DNA of 64,000 nt from Thiohalomonas denitrificans (GTDB lineage Bacteria; Pseudomonadota; Gammaproteobacteria; Thiohalomonadales; Thiohalomonadaceae): NCBI RefSeq assembly GCF_900102855.1, contig NZ_FMWD01000004.1:261627-325626 (forward strand), given 5' to 3'. Under the pieces are notes generated by a model, which saw only the letters and a program-made list of their open reading frames with translations, had not been told where the DNA came from and searched no databases. Positions within the stretch are counted from its first letter, which is position 1, and each line of letters starts with the position of its first letter. Shown here in pieces: positions 53,054 to 62,332 of the stretch. The position numbers and the translations under genes were made by a program.

Positions 53054-54487
53054 ATGGGCCAGGAGATCTCGGGAAGCCGCTTCAAGAAGCATGATTTCGA
53101 GGCGTTTCGCCGAAGGCTGAAGGCCGAGACAGACCTGCTTGGGCGCTGGTTTGCCGAGCAGCGGTTTTCGGCTCGCCACGGTAGCGTCGGCTTTGAGCTC
53201 GAGGCGTGGCTGGTGGATGCCGCCGCCCAGCCGGCGCCCGAGAATGTACGTTTTCTCCAGCAGCTCCCCGATGCGCTGGTGACCCCGGAGCTGTCGCTGT
53301 TCAACGTCGAACTCAACAGCACGCCGCTGGCCCTCGGGGGCAATGCACTCGGGGCCATGCATCAGGAACTGAGTGCCAATTGGCTCCGCTGTCGGGAGAC
53401 GGCCAGCGCCATGGGGCTGCGGTTGGCGATGATCGGCATCCTGCCGACAGTGCGCGACGAGGTGCTGACCCTGGCCAACATGTCGCTCCTCACGCGCTAC
53501 AAGGCACTTAATGAGCAGGTCATGCGCCTGCGGGGCGGCCGCGCCCTGATTCTCGAGATCCAGGGCCGGGAGCATCTGCGAACCGAACACCACGACGTCA
53601 TGCTGGAGGCGGCCACCACCTCCTTCCAGCTCCATTTCCAGGTGGCGCAGGAGAAGGCCGCACGCTACTTCAATGTGGCAACGATCCTTTCAGCGCCGAT
53701 GGTGGCGGCAAGTGCCAATTCACCGCTACTGTTCGGCCGGCGCCTCTGGCAGGAATCGCGCATTCCCCTTTTCGAGCAGGCGGTCGACATCGGAGGCATC
53801 GAAGGGGCCGCCTCCGGGCCGCTGAAACGCGTGACCTTTGGTTCCGGCTATGTGCGCGAATCGATGTTCGAGCTGTTTCAGGAGAATCTGGAGCACTATC
53901 CCATGCTGCTGCCGGTAGAACTGGCTGAGCGGCCGGAGGCGCTCAGCCATCTGAGACTGCAGAACGGTACAATCTGGCGCTGGAACCGGCCACTGGTGGG
54001 GTTCGACAAAGATGGCACACCGCACCTTCGCATCGAGCACCGGGTAGTCCCGGCGGGGCCGAGTGTCATCGACAGCATCGCCAATGCCGCGCTGTTTTTC
54101 GGCTTGATGACCACTATCGCCGAGCAGGAGCGGGGCGTGGAGGTGAAGCTGGATTTCGCCAGGGCACGCGACAATTTCTACAACGCCGCCAAACACAGCC
54201 TCGATGCCCCCATCATGTGGCTAGATGGCAAAAACTGGAGGCTTCAGGAGCTATTCCGTCGACATCTTCTGCCAATGGCAAGAGAGGGGCTGGAGGAGTC
54301 GGGCTGCACTGCAGGCGATATCGACCTCTACCTGGGCATTATCGAGGAACGGATCCGCACCGGTCGTACCGGAGCAGCCTGGCAGGGCAACTATATCGAG
54401 CAGACCGGCAGCGATATGGTAGAACTGGTAGAGCGTTACCTGGAACTCCAGGACAGCGGAATGCCCGTGCATGAATGGCCCATTTAA
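53054..54487 (+). CDS. GCS2-family glutamate-cysteine ligase-like carboxylate-amine ligase
   Basis: The 477-residue product starts at ATG 53054 (MGQEISGSRFKKHDFEAFRR). The core has the glutamate-cysteine ligase fold signatures FELEAWLVDA early, NVELNSTPLALGG, and an ATP-grasp-like C-terminal region (RIEHRVVPAGPSVIDSIANA). These enzymes join an amino group to a gamma-carboxylate using ATP. Glutathione synthesis is possible, but the paired M14 hydrolase suggests a specialised amide. The next gene follows after 13 bp. Confidence 0.72.
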   Translation: MGQEISGSRFKKHDFEAFRRRLKAETDLLGRWFAEQRFSARHGSVGFELEAWLVDAAAQPAPENVRFLQQLPDALVTPELSLFNVELNSTPLALGGNALGAMHQELSANWLRCRETASAMGLRLAMIGILPTVRDEVLTLANMSLLTRYKALNEQVMRLRGGRALILEIQGREHLRTEHHDVMLEAATTSFQLHFQVAQEKAARYFNVATILSAPMVAASANSPLLFGRRLWQESRIPLFEQAVDIGGIEGAASGPLKRVTFGSGYVRESMFELFQENLEHYPMLLPVELAERPEALSHLRLQNGTIWRWNRPLVGFDKDGTPHLRIEHRVVPAGPSVIDSIANAALFFGLMTTIAEQERGVEVKLDFARARDNFYNAAKHSLDAPIMWLDGKNWRLQELFRRHLLPMAREGLEESGCTAGDIDLYLGIIEERIRTGRTGAAWQGNYIEQTGSDMVELVERYLELQDSGMPVHEWPI

Positions 54488-54500
54488 CAGGAACGAGAGG

Positions 54501-55523
54501 ATGCATGAACCGAAGCTGGAGCAACTGGAGGGACTCCCCGACGGGCTGTTGAGCCGGCCGGCGTCGCGGCTGCACGAAATCCTGGAGGGGCCCACCCTGA
54601 TTCACCTCCCGGGGCGGCGGGACGAGCCACTGGTGGTGACAGTGCTACTGCACGGTAATGAGGATACCGGTTGGGAGGCGGTGCGCGCCCTGCTGGATCA
54701 GTACGCGGGGCACACGCTGCCTCGGTCACTGTCGCTGTTCATCGGCAACGTTGCTGCTGCCCGGCATGGCCTGCGGCACCTGGAGGGGCAGCCCGACTTC
54801 AACCGCATCTGGAAAGGGGGGGACGGACCCGAACACCGCCTGGCTGCGGAGGTGCTGGATGCCGTTGGCCGGCGCCGACCCTTCGCCAGTATCGACGTCC
54901 ACAACAATACCGGTCTCAACCCCCACTACGGCTGCATCAACCGCCTCGACCATCGTTATCTGCACCTGGCCACCCTGTTCAGTCGCACGGTGGTCTATTT
55001 CATCCGTCCCGATGCCGTTCAGTCCATGGCCATGGCCCGGCTCTGTCCGGCGGTAACAGTCGAGTGCGGCAAACCCGGGCAGTCCGCGAACACCGGCCAT
55101 GTACTTGAATACCTCGATGCGGTGCTCAACATGGCGGCACTGCCGGATCACCCGGTCGCTCCCCATGACTATGACCTGTTCCATACGGTGGCTACCGTCA
55201 AAGTCCCCGAGGACGTCTCCTTCAGCTTCCGGGATGCCAGCGCGCAACTGCTGTTCGAACCCGATCTGGACGAGCTCAACTTTCGCGAACTGCCCGCCGG
55301 CACTACGCTGGCCTACGCCAACGGCGCCGGTGCCCGGGTAGAGGCGCGAAACGAAAAGGGGGACCCGGTCACCGAGCACTTCTTCACGGTGATAGAGGGC
55401 GAACTGCGCACCCGGCTGCCGATCATGCCATCGATGCTAACCCTCGACGATTGTGTAATCCGGCAGGACTGCCTCTGTTATCTGATGGAGCGCCTGCCCC
55501 CCATCGCCGCTCCCGAGACGTAG
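54501..55523 (+). CDS. M14-family succinylglutamate desuccinylase/aspartoacylase-like hydrolase
   Basis: The 340-residue product is a zinc carboxypeptidase-fold hydrolase. The first metal pair is in VLLHGNEDTGWEAVRALLDQ (H and E), the third ligand in FASIDVHNNTGLNPHYG. TVECGKPGQSANTGHVLEYL carries the likely catalytic region. ATG 54501 is eight bases after AGGAA; ATG 54471 overlaps the upstream gene and is less likely. Relatives cleave N-acyl amino acids. It is co-transcribed with the GCS2 ligase. Confidence 0.8.
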   Translation: MHEPKLEQLEGLPDGLLSRPASRLHEILEGPTLIHLPGRRDEPLVVTVLLHGNEDTGWEAVRALLDQYAGHTLPRSLSLFIGNVAAARHGLRHLEGQPDFNRIWKGGDGPEHRLAAEVLDAVGRRRPFASIDVHNNTGLNPHYGCINRLDHRYLHLATLFSRTVVYFIRPDAVQSMAMARLCPAVTVECGKPGQSANTGHVLEYLDAVLNMAALPDHPVAPHDYDLFHTVATVKVPEDVSFSFRDASAQLLFEPDLDELNFRELPAGTTLAYANGAGARVEARNEKGDPVTEHFFTVIEGELRTRLPIMPSMLTLDDCVIRQDCLCYLMERLPPIAAPET

Positions 55524-55596
55524 CCGCGATGCGTCCGGCTTGTATGCCTTACGCGGATGATCGCCCCCTCCCCTGGAGCTGTGGAACAGAACATAC

Positions 55597-55802
55597 AAGG
55601 GTGCATTCTTGATATGCCAGCGTCTTTAATAGAGCCGATCAATTTACGGAGTGCACCAACCATTGTTGGGGCACATTCAAATACACCGGATCGGTGGCGG
55701 TCGGTGCCGGCGCATTTGGTATGTGTCCCCACACGGGTACGGAGCATTCCGCAAGGTCATCGGCTTTGTGGGAACAAAGTGGCATCTCAGAATGCGCCCT
55801 AC
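55597..55802 (+). repeat. GTAGGG/CCCTAC element, long diverged copy
   Basis: The left end AGGGTGCATTCTTG has lost the GTA; the right end AGAATGCGCCCTAC is intact. The interior includes GGCGCATTTGGT as in the array at 25.8 kb. This and a short GGTCTCAGTGGTT relic (55838-55855, also at 8138-8152) fill the gap between the M14 and mtfA genes. Confidence 0.65.
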
Positions 55803-55898
55803 GGGCACCGGGTTCTCCCTTAATTAAACCGCGCCGTTCTCGGTGGTCTCAGTGGTTGCCTGCCGTCTGCGCCCCAGCCTGTGGGTCGGTTTTGGCCC

Positions 55899-56660
55899 TT
55901 ATGACCTCTTTAACGACCACACCCGGTAAAATCGGGCGAGCTGTTCGAAAACGTCTGGATAGGCTTCTGCCAATCGTTCCGGAACCTCGAAAAAGGTCTC
56001 GGTGGCGACGGCGAAGAATTCCTCGGGCGCTTCGGCGGCATAAGGGTCCAGAAGGGTCTCCTGGCCCGCGTCCAGCCGCTGGTTGATATCCTCGAATGCC
56101 CGGGTGAAGGCACGGGTCCACGCTTCGGGCTGCATATCACCATGCAGGGGAGGAAAACCGTCGGCGACGCCGTTCAAGGCATCGAGTTTGTGGGCGATCT
56201 CGTGGAGAATCACGTTGTAGGCGTCCCGCTGACGACCCGCGTCTACGTCGGCGGCGGAGATAATCAGCGGACCGCGGTCCCAAGACTCGCCACTGCGTGC
56301 CTCCCGGACACGGTGGACCACGCCGGCACTATCCATTTCCTCGTGATCCACCACGAATGCATCGGGGTAGATCACCACCGACGTCCAGCCGCGGAGCCAA
56401 TCGAAGTCGAGATGGAGGATCGGCAGGCAGGCCTGCAGGGCGATGCGACGTGCCGCATCACCATCGATAGTCAGCCCCTGCACACCCTCGAGGGATTTCT
56501 CGTGAAGGAAAAGCGTCGCCCACTCACGTAATCGATGGCGTTCATCGTCCGTCAGGCTCTCAAGTAGCGGGAGTGACTCTTCGGCGCGCCGCCACTCCCC
56601 TTTGGAAACCGCCGAGCGGGCCAGTATGCGGCGGCGGCGCCAGTGCCTGAAGCTCCACAC
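55899..56660 (-). CDS. mtfA: MtfA-type zinc peptidase (M90)
   Basis: The 253-residue cytoplasmic product has the HExxH motif in VILHEIAHKLDALNGVADGF and the third-ligand region APEEFFAVATETFFEVPERL. WLRGWTSVVIYPDAFVVDHE is typical of the DUF980 family. In E. coli MtfA binds and inactivates the glucose repressor Mlc; its substrate here is unknown. The start codon is five bases after the amgK stop, so they form an operon. Confidence 0.9.
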   Translation of the reverse strand: MWSFRHWRRRRILARSAVSKGEWRRAEESLPLLESLTDDERHRLREWATLFLHEKSLEGVQGLTIDGDAARRIALQACLPILHLDFDWLRGWTSVVIYPDAFVVDHEEMDSAGVVHRVREARSGESWDRGPLIISAADVDAGRQRDAYNVILHEIAHKLDALNGVADGFPPLHGDMQPEAWTRAFTRAFEDINQRLDAGQETLLDPYAAEAPEEFFAVATETFFEVPERLAEAYPDVFEQLARFYRVWSLKRS

Positions 56661-56664
56661 CCAA

Positions 56665-57648
56665 TCACCCTCGCTGGAAAAATGGCGCGACGCGTTCCTG
56701 AAGGAAGTGCTGCAATTTCCTCAGTTCGGGGTAGCGGGAACTCTCATCGAGCAGATAGTGGAACGTGAGCGGCATGTCGTCCAGGTAGGCGGCCTTGCCG
56801 TCACGGTGGTGAAGTCGGGCAAAGATCCCCAACACCTTGAGGTGACGCTGCGCCCCCATCAGGTCGAACCAGCGCAGGAAGGCCTGCTCTCCAGGCTGGC
56901 GCAGAACGCCCGAGTCCACAAGGAGGTCGTGGTAACCCTGCACCCAATCCTCCACCCGTTCCCGGGGCCATTCAATGTAGGCATCCCGCAGCAGTGACAC
57001 CAGGTCGTAGGTCACCGGACCGGACACGGCATCCTGGAAGTCCAGAATACCCGGATTATGCGGCGCCACCATCAGGTTTCGGGAGTGGAAATCCCGATGC
57101 ACCGGGACCTGCGGCTGTTCGAGTGCGGCCGCAATCAGCCGCTCAAAGACCTCGTCGAGCATCCGCTGCTCCGATTCCTTCAGTTCCAACCCGAGATGAC
57201 GTCCCAGGAACCATTCACGAAACAGCTCCATTTCGCGCCACAGGAGTTCCCCTTCGTAGGCCGGCAACCCCTCAGGTCCACAGCTTTGAAGCACCACAAG
57301 GGCCCCCAGTGCATCGCCATACAGACGATCGACGCTGCCGTCATCGAGTTCGGAAAGGTACTGGCACTCTCCCAAATCACCGAGCAGCAGAAACCCTTCC
57401 TCGGTATTCTCCGCTTCGATGGCAGGAACATTGAGACCGACAGATCGCAACTGCCGCGCGATACGAACGAACGGTCGCACATCCTCCTTGTCGGGCGGGG
57501 CGTCCATGACGATGCGGGACTCGCCGTTGAAGACAATGCGGAAATAGCGACGGAAGCTGGCGTCCGCGGAGGCGGGTGCCAGTTCAAAAGGCGGCAGTCC
57601 CACATCGTGCCTAAGCCAGCGGGTGAGCTGCTCCATGCGTTTGGGCAT
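56665..57648 (-). CDS. amgK: Anomeric sugar kinase AmgK-like (aminoglycoside phosphotransferase fold)
   Basis: The 327-residue product has the kinase catalytic loop VPVHRDFHSRNLMVAPHNPG with the Brenner aspartate and the metal motif ILDFQDAVSGPVTYDLVSLL. The start SADASFRRYFRIVFNGESRI and GLNVPAIEAENTEEGFLLLG match AmgK rather than antibiotic-resistance kinases. AmgK phosphorylates MurNAc/GlcNAc at C1 for MurU. murU is 4 kb away on the other strand, whereas they are usually adjacent. Confidence 0.85.
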   Translation of the reverse strand: MPKRMEQLTRWLRHDVGLPPFELAPASADASFRRYFRIVFNGESRIVMDAPPDKEDVRPFVRIARQLRSVGLNVPAIEAENTEEGFLLLGDLGECQYLSELDDGSVDRLYGDALGALVVLQSCGPEGLPAYEGELLWREMELFREWFLGRHLGLELKESEQRMLDEVFERLIAAALEQPQVPVHRDFHSRNLMVAPHNPGILDFQDAVSGPVTYDLVSLLRDAYIEWPRERVEDWVQGYHDLLVDSGVLRQPGEQAFLRWFDLMGAQRHLKVLGIFARLHHRDGKAAYLDDMPLTFHYLLDESSRYPELRKLQHFLQERVAPFFQRG

Positions 57649-57716
57649 GATGTCTCCGTGTGATGGATTGGGTTTCCACCATTATACCGGTGACACTCCG
57701 GGCGGGGACAGCGTCC

Positions 57717-58409
57717 TCATGTGTACTCCTCCGCCACCAGCAGTCGCCCGTCGCGCAGCCGCCGGACAGTATCGAAGCCGGCAATCATGCGTTCGTCGTG
57801 GGTAACCGTGATGACGGCCGAATTGCGTTCCCGGGCGATGCGCTTGAGCAACTCCATAACCCGGCCGCCGCGCTCGGTATCGAGGGAGGCGGTGGGCTCG
57901 TCGGCAAGGATGAGCGGCGGCTCGTTGGCCAGGGCCCGCCCGATGGCGACCCGCTGCTGCTCGCCGCCGGAGAGATTGCCCGGCAGCGCGTCCGCACGGT
58001 GGGTGACCTCCAGATAGTCCAGCAGCTCATCAGCCCGCTGGCGGGCCGACCGCCGGCCCACCCCGTTCAGCTCCAGGGCCAGAACGATGTTATCGCGGGC
58101 GCTGAGGAAAGGGATCAGGTTATGGCCCTGAAAGATGAAGCCGATCTTCTCCCGCCGCAGGCGGCGCGACTCCCGGTGCGCCCAGCCTTCGGCGTAGACC
58201 GTATGGCCGCCGATCTCGATGCTGCCGGCGGTCGGCGCCAGGATTAGGCTGATGCACAACAGCAGGGTGCTCTTGCCCGATCCGCTAGGCCCGAGCAGAG
58301 CCATCAACTCACCCGCCTCGACGGCGAAGTCGATCTCCTCCAGAGCCGTCACCGCCAGCTCGCCACTGCCAAAGACGTGCTTGAGGTGATTCACGCGCAG
58401 GACCGTCAT
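57717..58409 (-). CDS. ABC exporter ATP-binding protein (MacB/LolD type)
   Basis: The 230-residue ATPase has Walker A GPSGSGKST, signature LSGGEQQRVAIGRALANEPP and Walker B LILADEPTASLD. It is fused to no other domain. With the FtsX-type permease and the HlyD-type adaptor directly upstream in the same direction it makes a tripartite MacAB/DevBCA-like exporter. Its substrate is unknown; the outer-membrane channel is not in the window. Confidence 0.92.
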   Translation of the reverse strand: MTVLRVNHLKHVFGSGELAVTALEEIDFAVEAGELMALLGPSGSGKSTLLLCISLILAPTAGSIEIGGHTVYAEGWAHRESRRLRREKIGFIFQGHNLIPFLSARDNIVLALELNGVGRRSARQRADELLDYLEVTHRADALPGNLSGGEQQRVAIGRALANEPPLILADEPTASLDTERGGRVMELLKRIARERNSAVITVTHDERMIAGFDTVRRLRDGRLLVAEEYT

Positions 58410-58413
58410 GCGC

Positions 58414-59607
58414 TTACCCCCCCAGTGCCAGCGATGGCGGCGTGCGCAGAGCGTGCCAGATCCCCATCAGGCTCGCCAATACGCCTCCGACCAGCATGAT
58501 GATGAAGGTGAGCATGGTCTCCTCCGGCAGCAGCACCAGATTACGCGGAAATTTGTCCTGGGTGGCGGTGGTCAGGGCGTAGCCGAAGGCGAAGCTCCCG
58601 AGAGTGAGTACCAGTGCCTGCTCCAGAATAAGGCGGACGATCACGCCGTTGCCCGCACCGATGATCTTGAGTGTGGCGATAGCGCGAACCTTTTCCATCG
58701 TAAGGACATAGATCAGCAAGGCGATGATGACGATGGCCACGGCAAGCAGCAATGTCCGGAAGACACCGAGAATTGCCGTCATCCGCTTGAGCTTGCCCTC
58801 CAGCATCAGGTCCCGTTCCTGCTCGGTGGTGTAGGCACTGAGATAGAGCCACCGCTCGATATGGCGGGCGACCGCATCCCGGTCGGCGCCGGGGGTCAGC
58901 GCCACCAGCACTGCACTGATCGTGGCGCTGCCACCGCCGAGTAACGGCAGCAGCCGTTCCACTTCGGCCGACGCATAGCCCGCATCCTCCAGACGCTGGC
59001 GGTCACTTTCCCGTTGGACCTCCAAAGCCCGGTTGTCCTGCTGGTAGAGCACCTCCTGGGCGTCCGGCAACGAGAGATAGGCCAGTGGATTCCCGCCAGA
59101 ATCAACCGCCCCCCGGGTCAAGCCCACCACCGTATATTCATGCACCCCGAGCCGTAGGGTCTGCCCCAGTGCCAGCCCCAACTTGCGGTCGGCTACCAGC
59201 TCATAGTGGGCGCGCCGAATCGGCCGCCCGGCGATGATCCGTCCAGGCTCGCCGAGCCCGCCGAAGACGTCGTAGCCGATAATGGTGAACTGCTGCTCCC
59301 GGCCGCCGATCTCCCGCTGCACGGCGTAACTGATGAAGGGGCTGGCCCGGGCCACGCCGGGGGTCGCCGCCACACTACGGTAACTGTCGGTAGGAATGCG
59401 GGAGGATTCGTTGAAAGGGCCGCCGCGATCCCGTTCCACCACCCACAGATCGGCCCGGGTGTTCTCGATAAGCCAGATGCCGTCGGCGATGTTGCCCTGG
59501 AAAATGCCGTTCATGATGAGAACAATGGCCACCAGCATGCCGACGCCGGCAATGGTGGCGAGAAACTTGCCGAGGTGGCGACGGACATCCTTGATCGCGA
59601 GGTCCAT
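58414..59607 (-). CDS. ABC exporter permease (FtsX/MacB-like, DevC type)
   Basis: The 397-residue protein has one N-terminal membrane helix (LATIAGVGMLVAIVLIMNGI), a periplasmic MacB_PCD domain (about 45-260) and three C-terminal helices (LLLAVAIVIIALLIYVLTME and two more). It is four bases upstream of the ATPase gene, and its start overlaps the adaptor gene stop by one base. Confidence 0.9.
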   Translation of the reverse strand: MDLAIKDVRRHLGKFLATIAGVGMLVAIVLIMNGIFQGNIADGIWLIENTRADLWVVERDRGGPFNESSRIPTDSYRSVAATPGVARASPFISYAVQREIGGREQQFTIIGYDVFGGLGEPGRIIAGRPIRRAHYELVADRKLGLALGQTLRLGVHEYTVVGLTRGAVDSGGNPLAYLSLPDAQEVLYQQDNRALEVQRESDRQRLEDAGYASAEVERLLPLLGGGSATISAVLVALTPGADRDAVARHIERWLYLSAYTTEQERDLMLEGKLKRMTAILGVFRTLLLAVAIVIIALLIYVLTMEKVRAIATLKIIGAGNGVIVRLILEQALVLTLGSFAFGYALTTATQDKFPRNLVLLPEETMLTFIIMLVGGVLASLMGIWHALRTPPSLALGG

Positions 59608-60629
59608 TACCGCTCTCTCGGGACCGGCTCGACCCGCTGGCCGACCCGCACCTGCTGTGGTGTGGCCACCACCTGTTCGCCTGCCTGTATACCGTTACGC
59701 ACCAGCACGCGTTCACCGTCTTCGATCCCGGTCTCAACCGGCTGTCGCTGAACACGACGTTTCCGTATCACCAGCACCGCCTGGCCACCATCTCCATATG
59801 AAAGCGCATAGGTGGGAACAACCACCCCTTGTTTCTCGCCGGCACGGATAGTGACCTCCGCCTCGAGATTAATAGCAAAGCGCGTCGGGGGCTTGTCGAA
59901 GGCGATGTTGACCTCCAGCTCGCGGGTGACCGCATCCGACTCCCTGCCGATACGCGCCACCGTGCCCGCCAGCTGTTCACCGGTGCGCAGCTCGATTTTC
60001 GCCGGCTGCCCCACCTCTACGGCCCCGACCACCGACTCATCGACACGGGCAGCGATCCAGAGTGTTGCCGGGTCCACCAGACGGAAGAGCGGAGTACCGG
60101 CACCTACCGTGTGGCCCTGCTCGACCAGGCGTGCCGTGACCACGCCACGGGTCGGCGCCTCGATGCGAGTATGCGAGAGTGCGGTGGCCGTCTCTGTTTC
60201 ACGCGCCCGGGCCGCCTGCACGGCCGCCGACGACGCGTCCAACTCGCTGCGTGAGATGAGCCCCCGGTCCTTCCCGAACAGCTCACGATCGCGCCGGTGA
60301 TTCGCCAGTGCCAGTTCCAGCTCGGCGCGTGCAACAGCAAGCCCGGCTGCCAACTCCCGGTCATCGAAACGGGCAAGCAGCTCCCCTCGCTCGATCATAT
60401 CGCCTTCGTCCGCGTGCAGTTCGGTAATTGCGGAGGGGATGCGGGCACTTACCGTAATCGGGTAGCGCGCCTGTATAGTGCCGGGGATATGAACGTTGTG
60501 GGCCACGCGACCCTCCTGCGCCACAACCACCTCCACCGGCAGCAGGTAAATCCAGAAGCGATAGACGGCCAGCATGGCAAGTGCCAGGACCACTCCGCTC
60601 AGGCTAAGCCATTTCAACGATTTAGCCAT
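59607..60629 (-). CDS. Periplasmic adaptor (HlyD/MacA-like)
   Basis: The 340-residue product starts at ATG 60629 with an uncleaved or signal anchor (LSLSGVVLALAMLAVYRFWI). A biotinyl-lipoyl-like domain (ELHADEGDMIERGELLARFD) and a coiled-coil hairpin (about 100-150) follow, then beta-barrel regions (FRLVDPATLWIAARVDESVV). It would link the permease to an outer-membrane channel. Confidence 0.9.
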   Translation of the reverse strand: MAKSLKWLSLSGVVLALAMLAVYRFWIYLLPVEVVVAQEGRVAHNVHIPGTIQARYPITVSARIPSAITELHADEGDMIERGELLARFDDRELAAGLAVARAELELALANHRRDRELFGKDRGLISRSELDASSAAVQAARARETETATALSHTRIEAPTRGVVTARLVEQGHTVGAGTPLFRLVDPATLWIAARVDESVVGAVEVGQPAKIELRTGEQLAGTVARIGRESDAVTRELEVNIAFDKPPTRFAINLEAEVTIRAGEKQGVVVPTYALSYGDGGQAVLVIRKRRVQRQPVETGIEDGERVLVRNGIQAGEQVVATPQQVRVGQRVEPVPRER

Positions 60630-60946
60630 CAATATTCTCGCAAGCGGGTCGAGTAAACGGATCGAGGCGTCGTCCGGGTGCAGGACAACCGCATACTTTG
60701 AAGCGAGCGAGTCAATCCTTGATACCATGTCGGTCGAGCACAGGTATAGAAGATGAATCGCTCCTGCACTTCACTTCCTGCTTCCCTGTAGGTCGTACTT
60801 GCAGCGTACCCGACAGGATTTATAGCGCCCCCCCAGCACAAAGCCGGATATTGCGTGGACCCGAGGGAGGAAACGTACCACAAGAGCTCCGCTCGACCAC
60901 ACTATCCAGTGCTCCACGCAGGACAATTGCTACCCCGGTACACGGA
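60630..60946. other. Gene-free gap with a REP-like palindrome
   Basis: TGTAGGTCGTACTTGCAGCG and ACCCGACA at 60787-60815 form a diverged copy of the GGTCGG-type REP. No credible gene, tRNA or promoter was recognised in the remaining sequence. Confidence 0.5.
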
Positions 60947-61228
60947 TCAGTAGCCACCCCGTCCCCTGCCCTGTTTATTGCCTTGTCCGCCACCGCTCTG
61001 GCTGCGCATCTCGTTGCGAAACTGCTGCTGCTCAGCCGAATCCATATTCTGCATCCGCTGGCGCATCTCGGTGCGGAATTGTTCCCGCTCATCGGCACTC
61101 ATCTGCTGCGGATTCATGCGCATCAGTTCCTCATTGGTTTTGCCGCCAAAGTCGGTCGCCAGTGTCGGTGACGCCAGGACGAGGCCAAACGTCAGCAATG
61201 CTGCACCAAACCGGTTCCGGAAGTTCAT
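60947..61228 (-). CDS. Small exported Met/Gln-rich protein
   Basis: The 93-residue product from ATG 61228, behind AAGGAGC, has a signal peptide (FGAALLTFGLVLASPTLA). The mature part is helical and Gln/Met/Arg-rich (NEELMRMNPQQMSADEREQF), with a Gly-rich tail. It resembles small periplasmic stress proteins of the CpxP/Spy type in composition, without their exact LTxxQ motifs. It is divergent from an OmpR/EnvZ-type two-component system. Confidence 0.72.
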   Translation of the reverse strand: MNFRNRFGAALLTFGLVLASPTLATDFGGKTNEELMRMNPQQMSADEREQFRTEMRQRMQNMDSAEQQQFRNEMRSQSGGGQGNKQGRGRGGY

Positions 61229-61248
61229 CGATCCTGCTCCTTGTTCGT

Positions 61249-61455
61249 TCAATAGCGGTAACTACCACCGGTGAAGCCGCGCATCTGCGCCGCCTTTTCG
61301 GGGGTGAGTGTACCCAGGAACTGCTCGCGTGCCCGGGCCTGGTCCTGCAACCACGCGATCTGTCCCTCGAGACGGGTCAGGCGCGCCTGTAGCGACTCCT
61401 TCGTTGATTGCGTTTTCGCCTCAAGTGGGACGGCTTCGCGTCTGCTTGCTTTCAT
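61249..61455 (-). CDS. Small coiled-coil protein
   Basis: The 68-residue product from ATG 61455 is predicted to be helical (LQARLTRLEGQIAWLQDQAR) with a C-terminal LTPEKAAQMRGFTGGSYRY. No signal peptide or family is recognised. It lies directly upstream of the small exported protein and is probably co-transcribed with it from the region divergent to the response regulator. Confidence 0.6.
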   Translation of the reverse strand: MKASRREAVPLEAKTQSTKESLQARLTRLEGQIAWLQDQARAREQFLGTLTPEKAAQMRGFTGGSYRY

Positions 61456-61562
61456 GACTGCTCCCGTTACAAGGATACGCCCCCATTGCACCAGAGGCCG
61501 GAAGATAAAAGATGTCAGTGAGATATCCTTTGGTAACCGACCATTACGGCGCACGCCGCGCG

Positions 61563-61580
61563 GTTACAGAGTGTTACAGA
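61563..61580. promoter_or_regulatory. Tandem GTTACAGA direct repeat, possible response-regulator site
   Basis: GTTACAGA occurs at 61563-61570 and 61573-61580, with 10-bp spacing, the arrangement bound by OmpR-family dimers. It is about 27 bp before the response-regulator start. A further GTTACA lies at 61466, close to the divergent gene. Confidence 0.5.
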
Positions 61581-61606
61581 AGTCGGGTACCGATGGAGGT
61601 ATATTG

Positions 61607-62332
61607 GTGCGGATGGTGACTCCATCCGAACGTATCCTGGTTGTCGATGATGATGCCGAAATCCGCACCCTGTTGCGCGATTATCTGCGGCGCAACGGTC
61701 TCTACGCGGAAGCAGTCGCCGACGGTGCGACAATGCGCGCGGCGCTCAGGCGGGAGCATTTCGACCTGATAGTGCTGGATATCATGCTCCCCGGCGAAGA
61801 TGGACTGGCGCTGTGCCGCGAACTGCGGGCCCACTCTACGCTCCCGGTGATCCTGCTCACTGCACGCGTCGAGGAGACGGACCGCATTGTTGGCCTCGAG
61901 ATGGGGGCAGACGACTACGTGCCCAAGCCCTTCAACCCGCGCGAACTGCTAGCCCGGATCGGAGCAGTTTTGCGACGGGTGCGGGCGCTGCCTCCGACCG
62001 CCGAGCGCACCGATGTGCGTCGCCTGCGCTTTGCCGGCTGGACACTGGACCTGCTCCAGCGCCGGCTGATTTCTCCGCAAGAAGTGGTGGTGGCCCTGTC
62101 TACGGGCGAGTACCGCCTGCTTCAGGTCTTTCTCGAACACCCCCGGCAGATACTCGGTCGTGACCGGCTGCTGGACCTTACCCGAGGTCGAGAGGCACTG
62201 CCGTTCGATCGCAGTGTCGATGTCCAGGTGGGCCGCCTGCGCAAACGACTGGACGACGACCGCACCACCCTGATCCAGACGGTACGCGGAGAGGGTTACA
62301 TTCTGGCCGCCGAAGTGGAGGCCGAGCGGTGA
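61607..62332 (+). CDS. OmpR-family response regulator
   Basis: The GTG start at 61607, seven bases after GGAGG, gives 241 residues (ATG 61613 is an alternative). The receiver domain has ILVVDDDAEIRTLL, the phospho-acceptor in LIVLDIMLPGEDG and the conserved lysine in DYVPKPFNPREL. The winged-helix domain ends FDRSVDVQVGRLRKRLDDDR. Its stop overlaps the GTG start of the kinase gene. Confidence 0.94.
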   Translation: MRMVTPSERILVVDDDAEIRTLLRDYLRRNGLYAEAVADGATMRAALRREHFDLIVLDIMLPGEDGLALCRELRAHSTLPVILLTARVEETDRIVGLEMGADDYVPKPFNPRELLARIGAVLRRVRALPPTAERTDVRRLRFAGWTLDLLQRRLISPQEVVVALSTGEYRLLQVFLEHPRQILGRDRLLDLTRGREALPFDRSVDVQVGRLRKRLDDDRTTLIQTVRGEGYILAAEVEAER

